Virus record (IMG/VR): IMGVR_UViG_3300025282_000211
Location: 1 to 26,054 of that record
Strand: one strand, 5' to 3'
DNA from: a virus
Length of the DNA: 26,054 nucleotides
Shown here: positions 1 through 8,016 of the stretch, piece after piece
Layout of the letters: each line of letters opens with the position of its first letter
Numbering within the stretch: position 1 is the stretch's first letter
Made by a program: the position numbers and the translations under genes
Notes under the pieces: model-generated
Seen by the model: the letters and a program-made list of their open reading frames with translations, nothing else
Told to the model about the DNA's origin: nothing
Database searches by the model: none

Positions 1-30
1 GGTTTCAAACGTGGTTGCTTTTGTAGCCAT
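1..30 (-). CDS. Start of probable major capsid protein (partial)
   Basis: An ATG at 30-28 on the minus strand opens a frame reading MATKATTFET before the window ends, so only ten residues are visible. It lies 14 bases downstream of the scaffold-like gene, where tailed phages normally carry the major coat gene. The identity comes from gene order (portal, small protein, scaffold, coat) and not from homology. The short leader before the ATG is A/T-rich and lacks a clear Shine-Dalgarno sequence, which is unusual for what should be the most highly expressed gene. Confidence 0.6.
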   Translation of the reverse strand, partial: MATKATTFET

Positions 31-44
31 GATTTAATTTTTAG

Positions 45-1031
45 TTAATCCGTAAGGAGTTCGCCAAATAAGGCAGCGGCATCATGCACTTTTCCAGTGT
101 CTCTTAGCTTTTGCCTCATAGCTTTCTGCTCACGGGAGCGCACTCTTCGGGAAGTCTCCTTGTTCCCTGCTTTTGCGCTTCCGATTTTCGATTTCGCCGT
201 CTGAATCTTCTCGCCGTTGGTGAGTTGGTTGTAACGCCAAGCATCCCGTAACGCTATTAACGCCCTGTGGTCATAAATCTGACCCAGTTCTTCGTCACTG
301 AATCCTAGTGTTTTCCCATACTCTAGCAGCTTTCGCTGTTCATCGGCCTGAAGATCCGAGTCGGACCATTCAGGAATCTTTTCCAGCACCATTGTCCGTT
401 CCTGGGAAAGGCGTCTTTCCAGTTCCTCAGATTGCTGCCCCTGTAGGAGTTGCTGCATACGCACTTGTTCCTCTTGTACGGCTTGAATCTGCCCCTCCCG
501 ATCTCGCTCCATCTGCTTGAGCTTTAGCCATTGAACGGGGTCTTGTCGCTCTAGCGTATCCCAATCAATGTTCGGTTGTGCGGCAGCTTCCATCTGTTGC
601 CGAAGTTGCTGAAGCACAGACGCATACGTCTGACGCTCCTGCCCCAGAGCCGTCTGCTGGTCAGCGAACGCATTGCGTTCCTCTGCCAACGCCTGACTCT
701 TTTGTGTGAATGACGATCCCCTTTGGTAGCCCGATAAGAGTTCGTCCAGCGGAACTTGCATCTCTTTGCCGTCTACGAGTACACGGTAGGTTGCACCTTC
801 GCCTTCGGATTGTTCTTCGTCAGCTTCCTCGTCTGCGAACTCATCCACTTCATCCAAATCGTCGGATAATTCGGATTCTACCTCATGCTCTTCCAGGGAG
901 TCCTCTGCCTCAACTGGCTCGGGCTGCTCCTTTGGTTTTCCGACAAGCATCTCATTGAACGAATCTGTAATCTCGTCCATAGTGCGCTGACGGTCACTCC
1001 CTACTGGGTTGGTGACTGTTGTTTCGCTCAC
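45..1031 (-). CDS. Scaffold-like capsid assembly protein
   Basis: This 328-residue protein is probably the internal scaffold that directs coat assembly and is lost before or during DNA packaging. Residues about 36-80 are extremely acidic (runs of D and E). Residues about 105-215 are rich in Q, E, R and A in a heptad-like pattern, as in a long coiled coil. The C-terminus (about 280-315) is strongly basic, as in the coat-binding tail of many scaffolds. The start is GTG at 1031, sharing one base with the TAG stop of the upstream gene (TAGTG), with GGAG six bases before it. It sits between the portal and the presumed coat gene. No protease domain is visible. The assignment rests on composition and position, because scaffolds diverge quickly. 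Confidence 0.75.
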   Translation of the reverse strand: MSETTVTNPVGSDRQRTMDEITDSFNEMLVGKPKEQPEPVEAEDSLEEHEVESELSDDLDEVDEFADEEADEEQSEGEGATYRVLVDGKEMQVPLDELLSGYQRGSSFTQKSQALAEERNAFADQQTALGQERQTYASVLQQLRQQMEAAAQPNIDWDTLERQDPVQWLKLKQMERDREGQIQAVQEEQVRMQQLLQGQQSEELERRLSQERTMVLEKIPEWSDSDLQADEQRKLLEYGKTLGFSDEELGQIYDHRALIALRDAWRYNQLTNGEKIQTAKSKIGSAKAGNKETSRRVRSREQKAMRQKLRDTGKVHDAAALFGELLTD

Positions 1032-1288
1032 TATTTTCTCCGTTTATTAGATTTATGCTTTTTCTCTACAGCCCAATCAGCGACCAGGGTGCGAAGTCCA
1101 CGAACAACCTCATCTAGTCCCCGTCCCTGCATGAACAAATTCTCCCTAGTGTTCACCTCGTTCAGATCCGTTAGATGCCATTGTGTAACGATGCTGGCTC
1201 TTGCGGTTTCGATAACTTCGGTGAACACAGGATCTTCAAGTATCTCCTGCGCTCGCCTGCCCTTCTCTTCGCGAGTCAGGTTATTCAT
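1031..1288 (-). CDS. Small conserved-type protein between portal and scaffold
   Basis: An 85-residue protein with a likely helical, charged fold (residues 5-50 and 55-75) and a very basic C-terminus (KKHKSNKRRK). I do not recognise the family. Its ATG lies inside the last codons of the portal gene (ATGAATAA, 8-base overlap), and its TAG stop shares a base with the GTG of the scaffold gene. It is therefore translationally coupled on both sides and probably works in head assembly. The lysine/arginine-rich tail could contact DNA or the acidic scaffold, but that is inference. Confidence 0.7.
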   Translation of the reverse strand: MNNLTREEKGRRAQEILEDPVFTEVIETARASIVTQWHLTDLNEVNTRENLFMQGRGLDEVVRGLRTLVADWAVEKKHKSNKRRK

Positions 1289-3377
1289 TGTCTAGCATTT
1301 TCTTCAGGATTTCAAGGTCTACCTTGGATTGATATTTTTCTTCTGCCTCAAATTCCCTAATTGTAAGGTCACCTGCGATTCTCGCACGCTCGCGTTCATC
1401 CATTTGCTGGGCCTTAGATGCGTCCAACATGACCTTCTGCTCGGCTATGCCCAGCTTCTGTTGGTCAACCGCCGTGCGAGCTTGGATGTCCGCCATCTGA
1501 GCCTGCACCAGCAACTCTTCGGGTGTTGGTGGTGGAGGTTCAGGCGGCGGCGGTTGCCAGTCCACTGGAATTGGCTTAAAGAACTGGTCGGTGTCCTTGT
1601 AGCCGCTGATCTCCAACATCTTGGCAAGCGTGTTTCTAATGTTCCCCAGGCCGACTAATGGATTGTCTGGCCCAAGTTTTTCCATCGCCTCAGTTTGTCT
1701 GGCCGCGATGTTGTTCAGCACCGCCAGCCGCTCGTCAGTTACCCCTGATCCGAGGCCCACATTCACAGAGCAGTCCATAGAGGAGTTCCACACCCTGGGA
1801 TCCACTGGCACCCACTCGTTACGAAGGCGCACAACGCGCTCCTTGTCCTGGTGCGTGATAACAAGCCTGAGAAGTCCTTTGAATAGACGCTTAAATCCAT
1901 TCTCGGCAAACAGTCTGGCTATCATTTCCAGGTGCTGTTCGGCACCACGAATCGTGGCGGTTACAGCGGCCCTGGTTGTGGATTGAAGCACATCTGGATC
2001 CAGGCCCTGCGATGCAGCGGTCTGGCCTGTGCGTGATTCCTTCATCTGGTCCAGATACGCGACCATAGGAAACGCTTCCTTACCCAGGAACGGCACATCC
2101 AACTGCTGCACCATACCAGGCTGGCGCATCCTGATAATTGATCCTACTTCTGGGTTAAGGACATCATCAATGTCCACCATACCCTCAACCACCCCTACTC
2201 TCGGGTGGATGGCAAAGCTCAAGCTATCCAACATACCACGCAGTACAGCAGATTTAATTCTCTGGATATCCTTTGTGAGGTCGGCCAGATCGGAGCCAAA
2301 GAACAGGTGTGGCTCTGGATCGCAGGCGAACATAGCGAACGGTATCTCATCCGCTGATTCATTGTTTACAACCTTGTAACCGTCGCCAACTGTGCATACC
2401 CGTCTGAGTTCCGCTATACCGTCACCGTCATAGTCGATGTAGCACCAAGCCTCGCAATACAGAACGCGCCTGCGCTCATAGGAGGATAGTGGACTCATGG
2501 AGGATCGGTTTTTGTACCGCGCCCAATACTCGTCTGTGTCCGTAAACGCCACCTCGTCCGACAGATGCTCTTCCAGCATTTTCCTGTCATAGCCCAAGGC
2601 AACCAGGTCGGACACCGTAGCCATTGTTCTGTGGCCTACCACCATAGCGTCCTCAAGGCTAGTCGCGGCTGCGTCCACCAAGAACTCCTCGGGGGGCATT
2701 GTTTCGATCTTAACCTTATTGCGCTTGACCTTGCGTGTAATCTCAGCGTCATAGATTTGGGGCACAGGCATACCTTGTGCTTCCATCATCATGGCCTGCT
2801 CTTGGGGCACGTTAGGTGCTGGACGGGCCTCGACTGTCACAGCCTCTACGCCCTCTTCCTGAAGGATAAGTCCTAGCTCTCCCTCATCTAGATTCTCAAA
2901 CGTGTGTGTTGTGACCTCAATTGAGTCATCCCACCACCATTTAATAAATCCGCCCTTATTCATTAGCGCGTCCTTGAACACACTATAGAACAGCCCTACC
3001 GCATCGTTGTCCTGCTGGATGACGTAGTTGATGTAGTCTGTAGCCTGTTCAGCCTGTGCTACATCTTCTGGACCCTGGGGTACGAACTCCACAAACTTCT
3101 GGCTACCAAAGAACACCCTCATCATAGAGGGTAGTACGGCCTGCACGGAGTCTCTCACATCCCGACTGACTACCTGACTCCTGCCGTCCTGTTCATCACC
3201 GAACGGGTCGCCGCGATAGTACCTGGTTGACTCTGCCCTGATAGGGCTGATGTCATCGTCAATGTATTGAATAGCGTCTTCGATATATTGGCGAACTGCG
3301 ATCTGCACCTCTTCTTCTGTCATCTGCTCGGGCGGTGCGGCCCCCTCGGTCTGCGTCTGGTCTTCTGTGTAAGCCAA
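1281..3377 (-). CDS. P22-type portal protein
   Basis: A 698-residue portal (head-to-tail connector), expected to form the dodecameric ring through which DNA is packaged and ejected. Its length matches P22-like portals (about 700 residues). The N-terminal region has the characteristic stretch SQVVSRDVRDSVQAVLPSMM, followed by MRVFFGSQKFVEF. Later come the RRVCTVGDGY and DIQRIKSAVLRGMLDSL segments typical of this group. The C-terminus from about residue 600 is a proline-rich linker (PPPPEPPPP) followed by a long charged helix with Q and A repeats, like the barrel or coiled coil of P22 portals. The start is TTG at 3377; no upstream in-frame ATG is seen, AAGGA lies ten bases before it, and the next internal Met is residue 19. 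It directly follows the large terminase. Confidence 0.92.
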   Translation of the reverse strand: MAYTEDQTQTEGAAPPEQMTEEEVQIAVRQYIEDAIQYIDDDISPIRAESTRYYRGDPFGDEQDGRSQVVSRDVRDSVQAVLPSMMRVFFGSQKFVEFVPQGPEDVAQAEQATDYINYVIQQDNDAVGLFYSVFKDALMNKGGFIKWWWDDSIEVTTHTFENLDEGELGLILQEEGVEAVTVEARPAPNVPQEQAMMMEAQGMPVPQIYDAEITRKVKRNKVKIETMPPEEFLVDAAATSLEDAMVVGHRTMATVSDLVALGYDRKMLEEHLSDEVAFTDTDEYWARYKNRSSMSPLSSYERRRVLYCEAWCYIDYDGDGIAELRRVCTVGDGYKVVNNESADEIPFAMFACDPEPHLFFGSDLADLTKDIQRIKSAVLRGMLDSLSFAIHPRVGVVEGMVDIDDVLNPEVGSIIRMRQPGMVQQLDVPFLGKEAFPMVAYLDQMKESRTGQTAASQGLDPDVLQSTTRAAVTATIRGAEQHLEMIARLFAENGFKRLFKGLLRLVITHQDKERVVRLRNEWVPVDPRVWNSSMDCSVNVGLGSGVTDERLAVLNNIAARQTEAMEKLGPDNPLVGLGNIRNTLAKMLEISGYKDTDQFFKPIPVDWQPPPPEPPPPTPEELLVQAQMADIQARTAVDQQKLGIAEQKVMLDASKAQQMDERERARIAGDLTIREFEAEEKYQSKVDLEILKKMLDNE

Positions 3378-3418
3378 CGGCCCCGAGTCCTTATTGGATT
3401 ATGAAAGCCAGGTAGTAC

Positions 3419-3442
3419 AGGGGTGAGAGTGAGATCACCCCT
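3419..3442 (-). other. Perfect 8-bp hairpin at the terL-portal junction
   Basis: AGGGGTGA and TCACCCCT pair perfectly around an 8-base loop. The arm at 3435-3442 includes two bases of the terL TAG stop. There is no U-run after it in the direction of transcription, so it is not a standard intrinsic terminator. It may be an RNA stability or processing element, or slow ribosomes between terL and portal. Confidence 0.5.
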
Positions 3443-4826
3443 ATACTATACCCATCAGGTCGCGCTTGATCCTGCCCCTGTGCCTGCCGCCGCGACCACC
3501 TATAGCTGTACCTGCTTCAGAGGCGAAAGTCAACATGAAGGCGTCAGCGGCATCTGGACTCGCCACCCCACGCTTCTTTAGGTCGGCCTTAGACTCGATT
3601 TTCACCCTGCCCGTAGATGTGTAATTGTAGCGCACTGTCACCAACTCCATTTTCAGACGCTCATCCCTGGGCAGGCGTACATCCCTGGCCTCCAGCCACG
3701 ACTTGGCCTTATACCAGAGTTCCGCTCTAAGGTTCAAATAGTGCTTACCAAGTGCTGGACTCTCTGCCACGTTAATCGCGTAGGCTGGCAGTCCGAGTTC
3801 TCGGAGCCTGTCTGCGACCCCAGCACCTAATCCTATGGCGTCCACAAATATCTCCAAGGGCGTGTCTTCTGTGCTGTCATATTCAGCTTTGATCGCCCCT
3901 GTAAGTTGCATGGTGTCCAGGTTGCGCCAGATACGCACGGGTTCCGTGACCGCATTACCTCTTCTTTTACACAGAGCGGATGCGTCTGCGCCGAACCTCG
4001 CTACGTCCACACCCCATACCATCGGGCCGAACTCCGTAGGTAGCACATCTCGACTAATTGCGTCCGCGACCAACTCCTGTGGGATAACCGTATCGTCATC
4101 AGCACGGGGGAATTTTCCCAAGACCCTAACTCTGTAGGTGTTGGACTCCTCCCCGTAACGCAGGCGGCACTCTTCAATATATTCCTGAGACACCCTCGGC
4201 GTCTCCTCGCAGGACACATGGAAGGTAGTCCAGCGGTCTGCCAGTTTGTGGAAGGTGTCGTAGAAGTAGCCTGTGGAGCGCACGGGGTTTCCTGCTAGAA
4301 CCATTGTGGCGTGATGCGCGGACATGGATCCAGCAGCGGCCTCATAAACCTGCTCGGGCACGCCCGAAGCCTCGTCCGCGATAAGTAGCACATGGTCGGC
4401 GTGAATACCCTGGAGCGCGTCTGGCTGTTCTGCGCGACTGGTCCTGGCCGATATGAAGTTTCGCTCTGGATCAGAGGCAAGCTCTATGCGGTCTGCCTTG
4501 ATGTTGAATCTCTCTTTGAATTTATCAGAGGATTGCTTGAGCCATGACTTGGCCTCTGGCAGTAGCGCATCGTGCAACTGCGCTGACGTAGGTGCTGTGA
4601 TGACCACCTTGGCGTGATGGTGAGTGAACACCCACCAGAGTGCGAGCCAGGACAGGCAGCTAGTCTTGCCGACTCCGTGACCAGAGCGGATGCTGACTCC
4701 TCTATCCCCTCGGGCTACCGCCTCCATGACTTCTTTCTGCCAGGGGTCTGCCTTCGCTCCTAGCACCACCTCCACAAAGAACGCAGGATCGTCCGCGCAC
4801 TCTTCTATGAGGTTATCTACATTCAA
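3441..4826 (-). CDS. terL: Terminase large subunit
   Basis: A 461-residue packaging motor and headful or site-specific nuclease. The N-terminal ATPase has Walker A GHGVGKTS at residues 49-56 and Walker B VLLIADE at about 146-152, with Asp151 and Glu152. The C-terminal RNase H-like nuclease has WGVDVARFGADAS at about residue 270, a second acidic segment (IFVDAIGLGAG), and the final SPDAADAFMLT motif. All expected catalytic acidic positions appear present, so it looks intact. The start is TTG at 4826 with AGGA seven bases before it; no in-frame ATG occurs until residue 34. The matching small subunit is not adjacent but lies about 4.7 kb upstream in the same direction (9513-10007). Confidence 0.96.
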   Translation of the reverse strand: MNVDNLIEECADDPAFFVEVVLGAKADPWQKEVMEAVARGDRGVSIRSGHGVGKTSCLSWLALWWVFTHHHAKVVITAPTSAQLHDALLPEAKSWLKQSSDKFKERFNIKADRIELASDPERNFISARTSRAEQPDALQGIHADHVLLIADEASGVPEQVYEAAAGSMSAHHATMVLAGNPVRSTGYFYDTFHKLADRWTTFHVSCEETPRVSQEYIEECRLRYGEESNTYRVRVLGKFPRADDDTVIPQELVADAISRDVLPTEFGPMVWGVDVARFGADASALCKRRGNAVTEPVRIWRNLDTMQLTGAIKAEYDSTEDTPLEIFVDAIGLGAGVADRLRELGLPAYAINVAESPALGKHYLNLRAELWYKAKSWLEARDVRLPRDERLKMELVTVRYNYTSTGRVKIESKADLKKRGVASPDAADAFMLTFASEAGTAIGGRGGRHRGRIKRDLMGIV

Positions 4827-4838
4827 TGGTGGTTCCTA

Positions 4839-4867
4839 TTGGTAGTGTCATAGGTCATAGTTATATT
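4839..4867 (+). promoter_or_regulatory. Rightward sigma70-like promoter before the isolated plus-strand gene
   Basis: TTGGTA at 4839-4844 and TATATT at 4862-4867 are separated by exactly 17 bases (4 of 6 and 5 of 6 consensus matches). They lie 26 bases before the ATG at 4894, on the strand opposite to the surrounding late genes. Confidence 0.45.
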
Positions 4868-4893
4868 TAGGGTCACCCTGTCCCGAGAGTATC

Positions 4894-5088
4894 ATGGCTC
4901 AAAGATGGTTTCCCACATCAAACGGAAAAGGTTGGTACACATTAGACTCAGGTAATGCAGAGGACTGGTTTGAACTAATGAAGAACGCTAATGGTGTCCA
5001 GCGAATCACCTCAGTAAACCAGAGGGCGGCTGACCATCGCGTGCATCAGCAGGCGCAAGATGGCGAAGACCCAACGCCCCAAGAATAG
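4894..5088 (+). CDS. Isolated plus-strand small protein, moron-like
   Basis: A 64-residue reading frame on the strand opposite to its neighbours. The first 37 residues occupy the gap between terL and the 841-residue gene and read like a normal protein (MAQRWFPTSNGKGWYTLDSG, then AEDWFELMK). The last 27 residues overlap the 3' end of the convergent minus-strand gene by 83 bases. A promoter-like TTGGTA-N17-TATATT lies just upstream; the ribosome site is weak (GAGA). One 60-base row inside it is 42% G+C, against 60% in a terL row, so the composition differs locally. A plus-strand gene with its own promoter inside a minus-strand late operon fits a moron. No family is recognised. Confidence 0.5.
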   Translation: MAQRWFPTSNGKGWYTLDSGNAEDWFELMKNANGVQRITSVNQRAADHRVHQQAQDGEDPTPQE

Positions 5089-7531
5089 CGACTGAAGGAA
5101 GCACTTGATTATTTTGGACAGCCGTGCGTAGTCCTCGCAGTCCTTGTTCTGAAAGAATACGGAGCGCGTTCATAATATCCTGACGCACCACATCACCCGT
5201 GCGTTCAGCGTACTCCTGGTTCCGTGTAAGATTCGCAGCCGCCTTGGCGCGTAGCTCTGGCTCCAACGCTCTAGCTAACTCAGGATTCCTTAGAGTGTCA
5301 TCCAAGAATTTTGTCGTAGCCTCCCTGGACCCCTCCGTCTTCCATAAATCAGCGTAATCGACATACCCCGAATCAACCTTAACTCTCTGTAAATTCGAGC
5401 CAGGTAGAATTTCAGTAATCTCAGCACCAAGGTCGCTTCCAATACGCTTACCTAGTGTCTCACCATAGAGGCCCCAATCCTGTAGCTTCTCCACCTCGGT
5501 TGGGGTGAGTGAACGCTTATCTTTTAGGGCCTTCTCCATTAACTCGTTGATCCCTTTCGGCCTAACAAACGAGTCTTCAATTAGGTTCACTCCACGCCCT
5601 GTATCGACCACGAACATCCCCTCTCGCTCCGCGATCTTTTGAAGTGCCCTTAGTTGTTCATCGGTGGGTGATCCATCAAGAGCGATATGAAGAGAGGTGC
5701 GCTCAAGTGGGCGTGTCTGAGCGTTAGGGATTATGTGGTGCCACGCACCTGCATTTTGTGTGTCTACAAAAGCCCTTCCCCCCTCAACTGTGTCTAATAT
5801 TTCCCGAGCTTGGGGCACCACCTCACCACCCCTGCTTTGAGCTAACATACCAGCCCTGGTTCCTGGGTTGTACTCAATCCTCCCAGTATCTGGGTTCCTG
5901 AATATCCCCCTAATAGAGCGCACACCTTCTTGTATTTGCCCTGCTGCACTATAGAGAACATCTAGGCCACGCCTAGTCCAAGGTGTTTCCTCACCAAACG
6001 CCACTTTTTCATCGTAAGGTAAATCGGCCACAGAAGGGAGATGTCGTTCGTCGGGAATTTTGGGTCCACCTGGGTATGACTCAATCTCTCCAGTCCTGGG
6101 AACTTGTTCGTATGTCGCGTTAGCTGCATAGCGTGGCGAATAGTCCCCAAAATGTAGAGTGGCTTGGTCGGGTGAAATCCGCCCTGACTTAATTTGGATC
6201 CCAGACCATGCAGCGGCCTGGGCGTTCGCGTGGTTCCAATCAGTGTGACCGCCAATTTTGTTGTCATTCAAAAACTTAACCACCTCATCCATCTGCTCGT
6301 CCATGAAGGCGTGCTGCTCTCCGCTATACCCAGCGTCCCAGGGCTTCGCGGTTTTCCATTCCTTACCTTCTTTGAACACTCTCCCTTTCACGTTACCCTT
6401 GGCGTCTGTTATGGAGTCGAGCGCGGCCTTCTTACTCGGGAATCCCTTCTGGGATATATGCTCATAACCAAACGCTCGGCCCTGCCAAATATCATGGACG
6501 GCTGTTTCGGCCTGCTTTGAATCCCTAGTTAATCTTAGGTTCTCCCAGAATGGTCCTATCTTTGGGCCGAACATAACATCCTCACCTGCTACTACCCCTT
6601 CGATCTTTGGACCCATAGCACCTGGGAAGCGTCCAGCCCGTATAGGCGCACCGCCCACTCCAGCTTGGTTGAGGGCGTCTACCGCGAATCCAAGGTTGGT
6701 TGATACATCGGCTTGGGCAGATGTAATCCCTAGAATCTGTGCGACCTCGTCCTCCATACCTGGAGGTACTGCCCCCTCAATCCATCGACCAGCATCTCTA
6801 TACCAATCGCGCCCACCCATACCCTCAATTACGTTGTGGATATATTCATCACGCATATCCTTTAATGTTTCTGGGTTGTCCAGCCTTGTGGTGCCCTGGT
6901 ATCTCGGTCCACCCACATAGGAGCCGTCTGGATGCCTGTCTTTTACTTTACCAACATCCCTGGTCCTCTCTAGGTCGGTAGCAACGTCCGCGCCCCTCAT
7001 GGCGTCAATGCCCTTGGCGACTGGAGTTCCTACAACGGGCACGGCGGCTAATGCTGCTAGTCCTCCACTCACCCACTCTCTTTCTTTAAGGTAGTCAGGC
7101 ACGCGAGCTAAGTCCGCTATATCTCCTGCTATGGTGAACTCGGGCGCAATACTACCCAATAGTCCCCCTGCCCGACCCTCTGGGCTGTCTGGTACTTGCT
7201 CTTGTCCCCATTGCTCCATAGCCGCCATTCGTGGCTGCTCTTTCGGTAGCAGTCCTTGTCCGACTCTGAGCGCACCAGCACCACCACCATAAAATGCGCC
7301 CTGGGCGAAGTCGCTCACCCTGCGTGGTATGGTGGATGCGTAGGTCCCGATTCTGTTGAGCAGTGACGGGGTTGGATAAATCGACGGTTGGTCTGGGCCA
7401 CGGGGTGGTAGCTCCGTGCCCCTCTCGGGCCAGTAGTCGGGTGTCCAGCCTGTAGCGTCCTGTGCCTGTAACAGACCCTGTTGTCGCTTCCACCAATCTG
7501 GATCGCGCTGTCCTAGTAGTCCGTTAGCCAT
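5006..7531 (-). CDS. Large virion-associated, ejection-type protein
   Basis: An 841-residue protein, probably packaged in the head or ejected with DNA. The N-terminus (1-60) is rich in W, P and G. Residues about 75-130 and 153-174 are glycine/alanine-rich and hydrophobic (GGLAALAAVPVVGTP) and could interact with a membrane. Residues about 228-290 (EYIHNVIEGMGGRDWYRDAG, then ITSAQADVSTNLGFAVDAL) resemble a domain repeatedly seen in large phage proteins of unknown function. The C-terminus has another hydrophobic stretch (VLPSVAILGALGL). No lysozyme or protease motif was identified. The ATG overlaps the stop of the preceding 43-residue gene (TGATG). It lies between head/packaging genes, which supports a virion role; the exact function is inference. 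Confidence 0.75.
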   Translation of the reverse strand: MANGLLGQRDPDWWKRQQGLLQAQDATGWTPDYWPERGTELPPRGPDQPSIYPTPSLLNRIGTYASTIPRRVSDFAQGAFYGGGAGALRVGQGLLPKEQPRMAAMEQWGQEQVPDSPEGRAGGLLGSIAPEFTIAGDIADLARVPDYLKEREWVSGGLAALAAVPVVGTPVAKGIDAMRGADVATDLERTRDVGKVKDRHPDGSYVGGPRYQGTTRLDNPETLKDMRDEYIHNVIEGMGGRDWYRDAGRWIEGAVPPGMEDEVAQILGITSAQADVSTNLGFAVDALNQAGVGGAPIRAGRFPGAMGPKIEGVVAGEDVMFGPKIGPFWENLRLTRDSKQAETAVHDIWQGRAFGYEHISQKGFPSKKAALDSITDAKGNVKGRVFKEGKEWKTAKPWDAGYSGEQHAFMDEQMDEVVKFLNDNKIGGHTDWNHANAQAAAWSGIQIKSGRISPDQATLHFGDYSPRYAANATYEQVPRTGEIESYPGGPKIPDERHLPSVADLPYDEKVAFGEETPWTRRGLDVLYSAAGQIQEGVRSIRGIFRNPDTGRIEYNPGTRAGMLAQSRGGEVVPQAREILDTVEGGRAFVDTQNAGAWHHIIPNAQTRPLERTSLHIALDGSPTDEQLRALQKIAEREGMFVVDTGRGVNLIEDSFVRPKGINELMEKALKDKRSLTPTEVEKLQDWGLYGETLGKRIGSDLGAEITEILPGSNLQRVKVDSGYVDYADLWKTEGSREATTKFLDDTLRNPELARALEPELRAKAAANLTRNQEYAERTGDVVRQDIMNALRILSEQGLRGLRTAVQNNQVLPSVAILGALGLRHLAPADARDGQPPSGLLR

Positions 7532-7662
7532 CAGTGCTTAACGTTGGCTCGAAGGGCGTGCAAGTGCTGCATAGCTGCCTTAACTGTTGGGTGCGCTTTC
7601 AGTTTCTTCCATCCACTAGGTCGCTTCACTTCCACCGTCTTACCCCTCAGTCGGTAGGGCAC
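7531..7662 (-). CDS. 43-residue basic protein, coupled on both sides
   Basis: A short gene starting with GTG at 7662, two bases after the TAG of the 70-residue gene, with AGGA six bases before the start. Its TGA overlaps the ATG of the 841-residue gene (TGATG). The product begins VPYRLRGKTVEVKRPSGWKK and ends AAMQHLHALRANVKH. It is strongly basic with a probable C-terminal helix. The precise fit of start, ribosome site and stop between two genes is the main evidence, and composition looks protein-like. The family is not recognised; a nucleic-acid-binding or head-associated role is only a guess. Confidence 0.7.
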   Translation of the reverse strand: MPYRLRGKTVEVKRPSGWKKLKAHPTVKAAMQHLHALRANVKH

Positions 7663-7663
7663 T

Positions 7664-7876
7664 CTAGTTCCTGTAGCTCCTCTGGTCGATGGATGGGTAC
7701 TTCTTCTTGACCGCCCTTCTGACCTTAGACTTCTCGCCCTCGGTTCCGTGCTTGGACACCATAGCGAGTGCCATCCTCGCGTGGGCCTTGTCGTTGATCG
7801 GGTATGCCCTTTGTCTCGGGAGCGCGAACTGGCTGGTCTTGAGCTTCTTCCTTTGCTTCGCCGTTAGCTTCGCCAT
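7664..7876 (-). CDS. Small basic conserved phage protein (DUF6582-like)
   Basis: A 70-residue, lysine/arginine-rich protein. The segment FALPRQRAYPINDKAHARMA, followed by HGTEGEKSKVRRAVKKKYPSI, matches a pattern I know from short phage and bacterial proteins (FAIP...YPIHDRAHARNAL...HGT...KVRAAVKRKYP), which I associate with DUF6582. The biochemical role of that family is not established; the positive charge would suit contact with DNA or with the head interior. It is followed by a single base and the GTG of the next small gene. The family link is from memory and needs a profile search. Confidence 0.8.
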   Translation of the reverse strand: MAKLTAKQRKKLKTSQFALPRQRAYPINDKAHARMALAMVSKHGTEGEKSKVRRAVKKKYPSIDQRSYRN

Positions 7877-7979
7877 TGTCGCTCCTGAAATAAGGATGGT
7901 CTTTCAAAGTCTCAGCACAGAACACACAGGTCAACCATGAGTCTGTGGCCTCCTGGTACTGGTTACAACTCCCACACAC
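7725..7979 (-). CDS. Possible small zinc-ribbon protein overlapping the next gene
   Basis: An 84-codon frame with GTG at 7979. Its first 34 residues lie in the gap between genes and contain two Cys-x2-Cys pairs (CGSC at 2-5 and CVFC at 18-21), the arrangement of a compact zinc ribbon. The remaining residues overlap the 70-residue gene in another frame and are hydrophilic without recognisable structure. No good ribosome site precedes the GTG. The cysteine pairs argue for a real or decayed gene; the long overlap argues against the full length being functional. Confidence 0.35.
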   Translation of the reverse strand: MCGSCNQYQEATDSWLTCVFCAETLKDHPYFRSDNGEANGEAKEEAQDQPVRAPETKGIPDQRQGPREDGTRYGVQARNRGREV

Positions 7980-8016
7980 CAGCCATTCACTAGTTACGAT
8001 AAAGCACCAACGCCCG

